Source: Clostridia bacterium
Lineage (GTDB): Bacteria > Bacillota > Clostridia > Oscillospirales > Acutalibacteraceae
Direction of reading: 5' to 3'
Assembly: GCA_024404025.1 (NCBI GenBank)
Contig: JAKSQP010000021.1
Coordinates: 1-41,982, forward strand
Length of the DNA stretch: 41,982 nucleotides
The notes below the pieces were generated by a model, which saw only the letters and a program-made list of their open reading frames with translations, did no database searches and had not been told where the DNA came from. Shown in pieces: positions 1-9,100 of this stretch. Position numbers and translations under genes: made by a program. Positions within the stretch are counted from its first letter, which is position 1; each line of letters opens with the position of its first letter.

Positions 1-229
1 AGTCGGTCAGTTTTCCGTCTGACTCGTAATAATCAATACCCATATAGATATAGGGACTGACTGACGGGTCTGACGAAAACTGTGTTTCAAGTACTGATTT
101 GGATTTTATATGGCTTGTAGCTTCTTCTGCAGAAGCTCCGAATGTAAACACACTTCCAAGACATGAAAATGTACTCAAGACCATAATCACAGCAAGTACC
201 GAGCTTAAAATGCGTTTAAATTTTGACAT
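1..229 (-). CDS. N-terminal fragment of a secreted protein, paralogous start to the neighbouring dockerin protein
   Basis: This gene runs off the left edge; only about 76 codons are present. It starts at the ATG at 229, with a GGAGG ribosome binding site at 241-245. The first 33 or so residues are a classical signal peptide: MSKFKRILSSV, a hydrophobic stretch, then an Ala-Ser-Ala-Glu cleavage-like region. The mature start contains SPYIYMGIDYYESDGKL. The downstream-oriented neighbour (403-5400) has a similar signal sequence (MKKSTRILSLLMALMM) and a related YIYIG segment, so the two are probably tandem paralogues of a large cell-surface family. The function is unknown. The signal peptide is seen directly; paralogy is inferred from a short match. 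Confidence 0.75.
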   Translation of the reverse strand, partial: MSKFKRILSSVLAVIMVLSTFSCLGSVFTFGASAEEATSHIKSKSVLETQFSSDPSVSPYIYMGIDYYESDGKLTD

Positions 230-257
230 TAGTTTCTTTTCCTCCTTTTTAAATGAT

Positions 258-271
258 CGCAGAAAACTGCG
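258..271. other. Small hairpin in the 5' leader of the left-edge gene
   Basis: CGCAG-AAAA-CTGCG forms a perfect 5-bp stem with an A-rich loop (T-rich on the transcribed minus strand), just upstream of the GGAGG site of the left-edge secreted protein. It would be part of that mRNA leader. No known regulatory RNA is recognised here. Confidence 0.35.
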
Positions 272-304
272 GCATGGAAAAACTAATGTGAATGAGTCTT
301 CAGT

Positions 305-342
305 TTCCGGGCTTACCGAGCAAAAGCTCTGCAAGCCCGGAA
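305..342. terminator. Strong stem-loop after the dockerin gene, without a clear U-tract
   Basis: TTCCGGGCTT pairs perfectly with AAGCCCGGAA, and an inner GAGC-AAAA-GCTC helix extends the stem. It lies about 60 bp past the stop codon of the 1,665-residue gene and before the next minus-strand gene. There is no T-run on either strand, so it may stabilise the mRNA 3' end rather than act as an intrinsic terminator. Confidence 0.45.
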
Positions 343-402
343 TGATATCATATAATCATTACAAAATTCCGGGATTCAAGTCGTCCCGATTCCGATTAAT
401 GG

Positions 403-3400
403 TTACATAGTACCTGCTTCTGTCTGACAAATATCCCAAAGGTAGTTATAATATCCACCGACGGCTTCAGAGTCTTCAACTCCGACAAATCCATCGCCAC
501 TTGCATCAGCGCCAAAGAACATCCAGCTTGTTTCAGGATCCATTTCATTGAATATGCCCATATAGTTATAATAATACTGGATCTCATCATCATCGCTGAC
601 TTCAATTGTATTGGAACCGTCTATATCGCCGCGAAGACAAACCATATAACTATCAACTACCATGCCGGAGTTATCCTTGATATAGATAACAGCACCTGTG
701 CCATAGTCGCCATAGGGGCTGGTTGCAACTTCAACTGAACCATTATTAATATTTGCAAAAATAGATGCAAGCTGATCTTCTGTGTTCCATTCGCCAACAC
801 CATAAAGGAGATGTTTAACTGCTTCGCCGTCAAACTCGGGAGCTGCATAACCCCAATCATCAATAAACTGATCATCAACAATGGGGTTGTTTGAAACTGT
901 ACCTGTAGTTGTAGTGAAAACTACACTGGTATCAAAATCGAATGATACTGCACTTGAACCGGGTGCTGCAAGAGCAGCGCACTTAGCAAGAAGCTCGGAA
1001 GCTGCTGCGTCGATTCTTGCCTGGTTGTCATCTGTCTTGCCGAGACCCTGATCTTTGATTGCGAGAGCATTTTCATACGCCTCATAGAAAGCGTTGAAGG
1101 ATTCGTCTGAGTAAACAACCTGTTCGCCGGGAAGACCAGCGCCGAGAGCTGTTGTAACATCAGTGTTTGAAAGAGCTGCATCAAGTCCGCTGTAATCTGC
1201 GCCTTCTTCAAGTTCTTTCCATGCTTCAACAAGCTCGCTCATAGCCTTCTTAACCTTTGAAGGTCTGAGAGTTGTGCTGCTGTCTGCTGCAACTGTATCT
1301 GCGAAAGTGCGTGCCTTTGTGAAGGCATCAAGTGAACTCTTGGTATAGCTCTTGGTGTTGTCCTTAACTGCGAAGCCGCGAACGATATTGAGCTTGCTCT
1401 TATCGGCATCAAGAGGAATAAGACGTCCGCCCATGAGTTTAACCATGTGAGTTGCGTATTCAGCTGAAACAGCGTTGATGATGGGAGCATTATATGCTGC
1501 AGCTGCTGCCTTTTCTTTAGCATAAGTTGCCTTTGCGCTGTCGCTTGCATCGGGATTGATAATATACTTATTGGTTGTTTCGTCAAATATAAGGATATCT
1601 GCCGAGCAATAATATGTCTGAGAATTGATAAGATCGAGAGCGGAATTTCTTGCTGCCTTATATCTGTTGTATGTATGAGGAACGAAATCTTCATAGCCGA
1701 AATAGATATAGTTGGGATCTGTCCAATCGCGGTCAATCTTGAAATTGTAGCCGTCAACGGTTACAACATCATAGTTGAATCCGCTGAGGCCGGGCTTATT
1801 GAGCTCGTTTTCAATTGCCGATGTGCCGCTTGAAAGCTCGTAAGGTTTAAGGGCATCAATAGCATTCTGAAGTTCAACCGCATACTTCTCATAGAGGTTG
1901 TCATAATCGTTGGGTGCATAGTAGATATCGCTCTGGAAGGTTGAGCCGGTCTTGGGCTTAAGAGCGATCGTTGCAGCATTCTTAAGGGCATCAACATAAG
2001 TGTTCCAGAGACCTGCTGCTGCGCCGTTGTTCAAATCCTGCCTATAGTTTGTGGACTGGCGGTTCATTGCAACTGCCTTTTCGAAAGCGCCGTCAAGACC
2101 GTAGTCATCATAAATATGAACAGTTGTTTTAATACTCTTCTGAGTGCCGCCGACATTAAGGTTGGTGGTGATTTCATAATCGCCTGCTTCAACGCCGCCG
2201 TTGTTGCCGATGATTTCGCCTTCTTCATCATAGATGTTCTTGAATCTTGCATATTCGGAGCCGTCGCCCTTCTTTGCAATTTCAAAGGGTTTAACAAAAT
2301 ATGTACCGCCCTTGCCTATGAAGGAAGCCGTGTTGGAACCTGAATCTGTATTCTTGGTTGCGAACGGATAGGTTGTGCTGTTGATGGAAACGCTGTTAAC
2401 GGTTACTGTTCCTGTTACGGTTTCGCCTTCATTATTGGCATTTTCCTTACTGTCTTCGAAACGAAGAGTATAGTCTGAAACCTTTGAAAGGCTTGCGCCT
2501 GTTGAAATATAGATTTCTGATTCATACTTGATTTTTCTGTCGCCGACAGATTCTACCTTTTCAATGGCATCATCGTCTTTGCTTGCTGCGCCGACATAAG
2601 CATAGGTTGTATTGGTAAGTGCGCTTGATGTCATATTTTGGCCGGTTTCATCCTTAACATTATAAACAACATAAAAGGCGACAACCATGCCGTCTGAGAA
2701 ACCTGTAAATGTAACTTTTGAGCTTTCGCCTGCGGGAATTACGGTTTTCTCGGATGTGGGATTAAAGTTTGATTCAACCATTGTTCCCTGAGCATTCTTC
2801 TTATAGCCCTTAGCGTAAATCTGAGTTATCTCATAGGTGTAGGACTGATCCTTTGTTGTCTGGCCGGTTTTCTGCGATGTGTAACCGGTGTTGATACCGC
2901 TTGAACCGTTATAAATAAGGAACTCTATACCGGTAGTTCTGCCATCGCTGAGCTTGGAATCTTTGGAGATTGTACGAGGCATATAGTTTTCGAGTTCGCC
3001 GAACTCCTGGTCATCCGAAAGGCCGAGAACCTGGCAAACGATGGGAAGAGCAACATAAACAAGACCGGTTGTTCTTGAAACGAGCTGAACGCCGTTGGTC
3101 TTACCTGTTCTGGAAGCAGCGTTTCTGCCGAATTCGGAAGCAAGGTCATAGATCATTGTGCCGAGAGTTGAGTTTACAAGAATACCGTCAAGAGTTGTAA
3201 CGCCTCTCTTGAATACTCCGGGGAAGAGAAGATCGAAAACTTTGGTGAGAATAGTTATGATAACTTCAATGCCGTTATCTGTTGCGAGAATACCGGTTGA
3301 GTTTTTGTCAAAGATCTTAACAAAGTTTTCTGCATTAAGAGTATAAACGGGCTTAAGAATGTTATCAAATATAAGTGATTTGAAAACATAAGTGTTGCCG

Positions 3401-5400
3401 GAAATTGACGAGGCAAGGATCGAATCGGAGCCCTTGAAGGGGATGATCGAATTAAGGATGGTATCAAGGTCATTCCAAACATCAGCTTCGGAATGCGAGC
3501 CGCTTGATGCGAGGTTGAGGTTAAGAGCGAGAGCCGGACCGTAGGTCTGGATTGCCCACTCAGCAACCATTATTACATTATTAATATATGAGCCTGTGTC
3601 GCCCTGATAGGGGATGAGACCTTCGCCGGCCTTGGGATTGCTGCCGTTAGCGCTGTTCATATCAAACTCCTGATTGAGTCTGAATGCTGCAACATCAAGA
3701 AGGATCGTGAGAGCCTTATCAATAAGTTTGCCGTAGTAAACTTCGTCTGAGTCAGCGCCCTTAACGGGTTTTGTATAAGTGATCTGAGGAATATCCTGCC
3801 ATGCAAGCTGTTCAACTGCTGCATAACCTACTTCTGCAACTGTCTGATATTCATCGCCGATGTACATCCAGTCAACTGAAGAATTGAGGATAGCTCTGAT
3901 AACATAAGAAACAACCTGCTGATTGTTCATTAATGCGATTTCATCTGCTGACTTTGTTTTAATTGTTGAGCCGAAGAATTCGTTGCCTGTAAGCTCAAGA
4001 ACGAACTTCGCAACATTGCAGATGTTATCGAAGAGATAGTTGTTTGAACCGTAAGTCCAATCCCATGAATATGTGCCGCCCTTGAATGAAACCTGCTCAT
4101 TGGGAGCATATTTGCAGATTGACTTAACAAAATCGCCGAGGATATCGTTGAGATTTGAAACAAGAGTTGTGCCTGCGGGGATTTCAACCTTTTCTATTTC
4201 AAGGTTATCGGTTTCGAAGAGCTGATAAAGAATGTTATCTTCAATGCCTTCGGGCTTGATGCCGGGGAAGTTTTCAACATAGTCGGGATTCGGGATCATT
4301 GACTCTGTTGCTTCGTCATATATTTCTTTCTTTGTGTACTGATTGGGGAATTCATATCCGCATTCCTTCTTGAGCCAGGGAGCAGTGTCTCTGTTAAGAA
4401 CGGGAACAAGGATATAGTTGAATGCTCTCTGAAGAAGAGCTTCGATGAAATCATAAGCCTTAACATTACCTGTGATGTCAAGAAGCTCATAATCGGCAGC
4501 GGGAACTACGCCGGGGGCAACTCTCTTTGCACCGCCGAGACCGACTGTTACCCAGCAATCGGGATGAACCCAGCCGTAGTAGTCGTATGCATTTGTATCG
4601 ATTTCCTGATCGCTGACATCGTTTCCGGCAGCATCTTTGAATTCATAGAAGCCGGGGATAACTTCGATGTGCTCATCATAAGGATTGTCAAAATAGGGGT
4701 CAAGCTTTTCCCATGTGCCGAGAAGAAGGTCGTTTACAAGACCCTGGAGAAGATTGAGAACGCCGTTGTTGGGGTTAAGATATTCTGTGGGAATACCGGT
4801 TGTTCCGTTATCGAAGTAATCGTAATCAATCTTTTTGCCTGCTTCGGTAGCACCGAAGATAAGACCGGTAAGAAGTTCTCTTACGTTGAAAACATATTCT
4901 GCAACGAATGAATTGAGAATACCGAGGCTGAGAGATCCGTTTGCATAGTTTTCAAGGATACCTGCGTTATCATAGAGGAAATCGAATACCGAGTAAACGA
5001 TTTCAAGGTCGGCATCGGTAGCGTATGTACCTGCCGGAGCGCTTCTGCGCTTACCTCTGAGGGATTCGATGCTGAGGTTCTTGGCATCGCCGAGCATGGA
5101 AAGAAGAGCGCTGACGCTGTCGAGAAGTGATTCAACACTGGCTACAGCGTTATCAATGCTTGTAACATCGAGTGTACCAATATAAATGTATACACTCAGC
5201 TGCTCTTCAGCAAGCATACGATCGACTTCGTCAAGACCCATTGATGCGTACTGTTCGGTTGTGAAAGTTGCAGCATCAATATCATCGAAATTGACTGCGC
5301 TGCCCTTAAAAGCCTTATATGCGCTGCCCATTACCGAGAATGTTCCGAGAAGCATCATAAGAGCCATAAGGAGAGAAAGAATTCTGGTTGACTTTTTCAA
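403..5400 (-). CDS. Giant secreted protein with FIVAR-like repeats and C-terminal dockerin-like module
   Basis: This is a 1,665-residue predicted extracellular protein. I chose the TTG start at 5400 because GGAGGTG at 5408-5414 sits 7 nt upstream and the first residues, M(L)KKSTRILSLLMALMM, form a signal peptide; the frame stays open to 5535 but that stretch is not protein-like. Residues about 40-830 are long, Asn/Asp/Gly-rich and match no family I know. Residues about 830-1100 look like beta-sandwich repeats. About 1100-1190, 1343-1397 and 1427-1477 contain helical FIVAR-like units (YTKSSLDAFTKA, YSDESFNAFYEAYENA). The last 80 residues hold two calcium-loop-like motifs (GDIDGSNTIEVSDD and GADASGDGFVGVEDSE), as in dockerins. 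There is no LPXTG signal. Anchoring through a cohesin, or a structural envelope role, is inferred. It is likely paralogous to the left-edge gene. Confidence 0.85.
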   Translation of the reverse strand: MKKSTRILSLLMALMMLLGTFSVMGSAYKAFKGSAVNFDDIDAATFTTEQYASMGLDEVDRMLAEEQLSVYIYIGTLDVTSIDNAVASVESLLDSVSALLSMLGDAKNLSIESLRGKRRSAPAGTYATDADLEIVYSVFDFLYDNAGILENYANGSLSLGILNSFVAEYVFNVRELLTGLIFGATEAGKKIDYDYFDNGTTGIPTEYLNPNNGVLNLLQGLVNDLLLGTWEKLDPYFDNPYDEHIEVIPGFYEFKDAAGNDVSDQEIDTNAYDYYGWVHPDCWVTVGLGGAKRVAPGVVPAADYELLDITGNVKAYDFIEALLQRAFNYILVPVLNRDTAPWLKKECGYEFPNQYTKKEIYDEATESMIPNPDYVENFPGIKPEGIEDNILYQLFETDNLEIEKVEIPAGTTLVSNLNDILGDFVKSICKYAPNEQVSFKGGTYSWDWTYGSNNYLFDNICNVAKFVLELTGNEFFGSTIKTKSADEIALMNNQQVVSYVIRAILNSSVDWMYIGDEYQTVAEVGYAAVEQLAWQDIPQITYTKPVKGADSDEVYYGKLIDKALTILLDVAAFRLNQEFDMNSANGSNPKAGEGLIPYQGDTGSYINNVIMVAEWAIQTYGPALALNLNLASSGSHSEADVWNDLDTILNSIIPFKGSDSILASSISGNTYVFKSLIFDNILKPVYTLNAENFVKIFDKNSTGILATDNGIEVIITILTKVFDLLFPGVFKRGVTTLDGILVNSTLGTMIYDLASEFGRNAASRTGKTNGVQLVSRTTGLVYVALPIVCQVLGLSDDQEFGELENYMPRTISKDSKLSDGRTTGIEFLIYNGSSGINTGYTSQKTGQTTKDQSYTYEITQIYAKGYKKNAQGTMVESNFNPTSEKTVIPAGESSKVTFTGFSDGMVVAFYVVYNVKDETGQNMTSSALTNTTYAYVGAASKDDDAIEKVESVGDRKIKYESEIYISTGASLSKVSDYTLRFEDSKENANNEGETVTGTVTVNSVSINSTTYPFATKNTDSGSNTASFIGKGGTYFVKPFEIAKKGDGSEYARFKNIYDEEGEIIGNNGGVEAGDYEITTNLNVGGTQKSIKTTVHIYDDYGLDGAFEKAVAMNRQSTNYRQDLNNGAAAGLWNTYVDALKNAATIALKPKTGSTFQSDIYYAPNDYDNLYEKYAVELQNAIDALKPYELSSGTSAIENELNKPGLSGFNYDVVTVDGYNFKIDRDWTDPNYIYFGYEDFVPHTYNRYKAARNSALDLINSQTYYCSADILIFDETTNKYIINPDASDSAKATYAKEKAAAAAYNAPIINAVSAEYATHMVKLMGGRLIPLDADKSKLNIVRGFAVKDNTKSYTKSSLDAFTKARTFADTVAADSSTTLRPSKVKKAMSELVEAWKELEEGADYSGLDAALSNTDVTTALGAGLPGEQVVYSDESFNAFYEAYENALAIKDQGLGKTDDNQARIDAAASELLAKCAALAAPGSSAVSFDFDTSVVFTTTTGTVSNNPIVDDQFIDDWGYAAPEFDGEAVKHLLYGVGEWNTEDQLASIFANINNGSVEVATSPYGDYGTGAVIYIKDNSGMVVDSYMVCLRGDIDGSNTIEVSDDDEIQYYYNYMGIFNEMDPETSWMFFGADASGDGFVGVEDSEAVGGYYNYLWDICQTEAGTM

Positions 5401-5497
5401 AATTGTGCACCTCCATAAAAAATTTATACATTTAAAAATGACGGGAAAGATAATAAAATTTCTGATTTGTGCATCAATGTCATCGGGTATCGGTAAA

Positions 5498-5527
5498 TTA
5501 CCGGAAAACCTTATGAATTCTGCACAC
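5498..5527 (-). CDS. Candidate 9-codon leader peptide upstream of the dockerin gene
   Basis: A perfect AAGGAGG lies at 5536-5542 on the minus strand, 8 nt before a GTG that opens a 9-residue frame (MCRIHKVFR) ending at TAA 5498-5500. The main gene starts about 100 nt further on with its own ribosome binding site. The stop codon falls in a perfect palindrome (5491-5503). A translated leader controlling the giant secreted protein is possible. A chance Shine-Dalgarno or decayed sequence is equally possible. Confidence 0.22.
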   Translation of the reverse strand: MCRIHKVFR

Positions 5528-5824
5528 CGGACCAACCTCCTTACAGATTATGCCTGCGCCGCAACGCCTCGAATTTACGGCGCAAAGCAGCAGTCGCAAT
5601 CATAAAAATTATTATCCATTCGAAGTTCAGCGGGGAATTCCCGAAAAAGGATACACTTCACCCACTAAACCATCATATGGTCAATATAAATATACTAAAA
5701 AAATAACCTGATGTCAACAATATTTAATATTTCCGGAACGAATTTGTTGAAAACAGCCAACTTTATTTTGCTGTTTTTGTTCATTATGATAACGCTGATT
5801 ATTTCAGTTCCAAATTTTAAGCTT

Positions 5825-5844
5825 GTAAAGTTGTATTACTTTAC
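5825..5844. repeat. GTAAAG-N8-CTTTAC palindrome, copy A
   Basis: Six-base inverted arms GTAAAG and CTTTAC are separated by 8 bp (TTGTATTA). It is one of four copies with identical arm spacing within 2.3 kb; it matches copy D at 18 of 20 positions. An operator or RNA hairpin role is inferred. Confidence 0.55.
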
Positions 5845-5966
5845 GAGCCTGCACTTTTTAACACAAAAAAGCAATGTTAATTCTGAACGTAAACAGACTA
5901 CACACACGGCAATGTGTGACACTTTATGGGTTTTATGTAAAATTTTTGCAAACCCTTTCCATGCAA

Positions 5967-5986
5967 GTAAAGTTTCACGGCTTTAC
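5967..5986. repeat. GTAAAG-N8-CTTTAC palindrome, copy B
   Basis: Perfect 6-bp inverted arms with spacer TTTCACGG, 142 bp from copy A. It lies in the gap between the glucan synthase and dockerin genes. Confidence 0.55.
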
Positions 5987-6096
5987 AAAATGCACCTTTC
6001 GGGCATAAAACAGATTTCTCCGTTTCTGCCCTGAAGGCGCATTTTGGGGGGACTTTTTTTCTGTTTTTACATTTTAATGCCGAAAAATAGCCATCT

Positions 6097-6116
6097 GTAA
6101 AGTCAGAAAGCTTTAT
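6097..6116. repeat. GTAAAG-N8-CTTTAT palindrome, copy C
   Basis: The arms match at 5 of 6 pairs, with spacer TCAGAAAG. It overlaps the stop codon of the glucan synthase gene and lies 130 bp from copy B. Confidence 0.45.
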
Positions 6117-9100
6117 AGTGATTTCTGATTGCCTTTATATTTTCCTCAATACATTTTCCGAGCCAGCCGGCAGATCCCGTAAAGTGAGTCCACCCCGCCC
6201 TGCCGTCGATTCCGACATCTCCCGCCAGGACATAGGGCTCTGCGCGATATTTTTTCGCTTTTTCTTCATCACAATATCTGATTGACGGTATCAGCGCTTC
6301 GAGAAGTCTGATTGCCTTCTCATTTTCTCCGATTCTGAACATCGCCATTGTCAGCCATACTGCTCCGTGAGTATACTGACCGCCGTTTTCTCTTATTCCC
6401 GGCGGATAAGCGGCAATATAACCCACACTTTCCCGCTCATATTCATCAAACGCCGGAGTCAGAAGCTTTATAACCGAATTTTCTCCATCAAAAAGCTTGT
6501 CGTATGCCGTGTTTAGCGCCGTTCTGACCCTTTCGGGATCAAAATCGCCTGCAAATGCCGAAAAGGCCTGCGGAAGAATATCAATGAATTCTCTGTTTCT
6601 GCCGAGTTTTACACCGTCTTTGAGAATTGCACGGATATATCTGTCCGAATCCCAGGCAACCTTTTCCGTAATTGAAACAAGCTTGTCGGCAATCCCGTTG
6701 AATTCATCGGCTTTTTCACGCATACCGAATTCGGTGCAGACCATGCTCATTCTTCGCAAAACGATGATCTGAAACATTCCGAGCCAGACACTTTCGCCTT
6801 TTTCATCATCTCCGGCATTGCTGAATGCGTCATTCCAATCGCACGAGCCTATCAGCGGCAGACCGTTTTCTCCGAAATTCAGCGATTTTTCAACCGCTCT
6901 GATGCAATGCATCAAAAAACTTTCTTTCATTTCGGATCTCTCCGGCTGAAAATACCGTTCTTTTTCGCCTGCCGGAAGAATTTCCCCTCTGATATACGGA
7001 ATCCGAAGCTCCGCAAGGCTTTTGTCACCCGTTATTTTCATATATTCGCAGAAAACATACGGCATCCACAGCATATCATCGCTGCATTTTGTTCTTATTC
7101 CGCTGATTTCGGCGGTTGAATTCACCGTAACATGCCACCAATGCAGCACATCGCCCTCCTCAAACTGCACTGCGGCACATCTGATAAGGTGGATCCTCGT
7201 CAGCTCCGGCTCAGTTCGTAGAAAAGCAAGGCTGTCCTGAAGCTGGTCACGGAATCCGTATGCTCCGGAGCATTGATAAAAGCCCGTCCTTGCATAAAAT
7301 CTGCATCGCTTTACCTGCGAATAAAGAAAAGAATTGTAGAATTTATCAATTTCCTCATTTCCGCTTTCTATGGTTTTTTCGATTGATTCGCTTCGGACAT
7401 CTTCTGTTTCGGGCATCAACGCCGCAGCCTTTTCGGATGCGCCCCACGAAAGTGAAAAATCTGTTTCATTTTTCTCCCCCGGAGGAAGATTTACCTTTCT
7501 GCCGACAGCTATACAGCTTCCGTCGCAGACGCCGGAATTTTCATCTGCCGAATAAATTTCCTTTTCGGAAACGATCACATCGGATTTTTCCGAACATTTC
7601 AGCATTGCGCATCCTTTTACCGGAGATAAATGATTCGAGAAAATACACCCGTTTTCAATTTTTTTTATTGAAAAACATCCGGCTCTTTTTTCACCGCTTC
7701 CGAGCACCGGAACAAGATAATAAATCAGTTCAAAGCCGGACTCGGTTTGCCCCGTATTTTCAGTTTTTATGCGGCAGAATTTTACCATTGAGCGTTCGGG
7801 AACTGAAATTTCGGCTTCAATTTTCAAGCCGTCAACCGTGCAGCTCCAAACGGCTTTTCCGGGCATGAAAACAACATCGGAAATTGCGGCAACATCATAA
7901 ATTCTGCCGTTTTTTCTCAACAGAATTTGCTCACCTCTGTTGTCGCTCATATTGTCATTATACCATGGAGTGATTTTATTTTCTCCCGAATTCAGCGCCC
8001 ATGTAAAGCCGATGGACTTGTCAGACACCATCGTTCCGAAGTTTTTTCCGGAAATAATGTGGACCCAAGGAATATCAACGGAATACGAGCCTTTTTTTAT
8101 GCTTATTTTGTCATTTGTAAAGTTATATTGCTTTACAGGTTTGGTACTTTCGGCGTTTTTTTCGATTTGAAGATTCAGCACTGTTCTGTGAACCGGATCA
8201 TCGCTTTTTCTGCGCTGCGCAATGTCTTTTCCGCTCTCCGTGAAAACGGCTGACAAATTGCTCAATGCAGATAAGCTTTCATAGCTTTGGCGGGCGGAAT
8301 TCAGCAGATGAACGCCGCCTTTTATGCCCATCATAAGAGCGCAGTTTTCGGAATTAAGCATTTGTTTTATTTTCACGGAAACAGGGTTGAAATAACCGTC
8401 TGAATCGGCATAAATAATTGCCAGATCAACGGGCATTCCGCAGCTTCTGATGAGCTTGTTGAATCTTAAATAAGGAAGAATTTCATCTGTTTCGTCAGCC
8501 GATTTTATGCCAAGCGAAATTATCGGAATGTCACCCGAAATGCCGAGGCTCCACAAATCTCCGATTGAAAAATTCCGTTCTGTTTTCACAACATTTTTCT
8601 TCGGATACATCACCGAAGGGAGCAATCTTTTGGAGAGAGCCGAGGTCACTGCATCGCATCCAAACGGACCAAAAGCGTATTTTTTATCCGCTTTTCCCGC
8701 CTTTACCGCAGAAAAAGTACTGACGGCGGAATCAATGTTTTCATCGGCAGAAATAATCATTTCCGATCTTTTGGTCTCTTTTTCAGCCAAATCAACCGGG
8801 ATCTCAAAAGCACAGCAGCAATCGGGATTCCCCTTTTCATATTCTTTTATTTGCTTTTCGCCGATTGAAAATACCCCTTTTGGAGAATTCAGAACCTTTT
8901 CTCTGTCTGCCGTAAATTTGACCTTTTCCGTATTCTTCAATCCGACGGCGATTGCAGCGCTTTCATCCGTATTTCTTCTTCTGAATGTCATGCAGCCGGC
9001 GGATTCATTGAAATCATCCTCAATAAAGAGCTTTGAAAACGCCGGATGCCTTGAATACACATCATTTTTCTCTATGCATGGCTCATAATAAATGAAAAGT

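Larger units (their letters stand above)
5401..6102. other. 700-bp non-coding gap rich in inverted repeats
   Basis: No convincing gene lies here; the open frame at 5711-6034 on the plus strand lacks a ribosome binding site and protein-like composition. It separates the end of the glucan synthase gene from the start of the dockerin gene, both on the minus strand. Contents: three GTAAAG-N8-CTTTAC/T palindromes (listed separately); an AAAACAGC/GCTGTTTT hairpin with a T-run at 5750-5778; a CACACA/TGTGTG inverted repeat at about 5901-5920; a GGGCA/TGCCC hairpin at 6001-6031; a TGCGCCG/CGGCGCA hairpin at 5555-5584; a 13-bp palindrome CGGTAAATTACCG at 5491-5503; and an unused strong Shine-Dalgarno sequence at 5536-5542. 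Confidence 0.6.

Noticed and set aside
4564..4911. 115-residue plus-strand frame antisense to the dockerin gene
   Set aside because: Shadow of the minus-strand coding sequence; no ribosome binding site or recognisable domain.
5401..5535. 45-residue N-terminal extension of the giant secreted protein
   Set aside because: The first start in the frame (TTG 5535) touches its ribosome binding site, the extension is not protein-like, and the signal peptide with a well-spaced GGAGGTG begins at 5400.
5711..6034. 107-residue plus-strand open frame
   Set aside because: No ribosome binding site, unusual composition, and it covers palindromes and T-runs of a non-coding gap.
7260..9088. Long plus-strand open frames (7260-7868 and 8507-9088) inside the glucan synthase gene
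   Set aside because: They are antisense to a confident coding region and rich in Phe/Ser/Arg, as expected of shadows.
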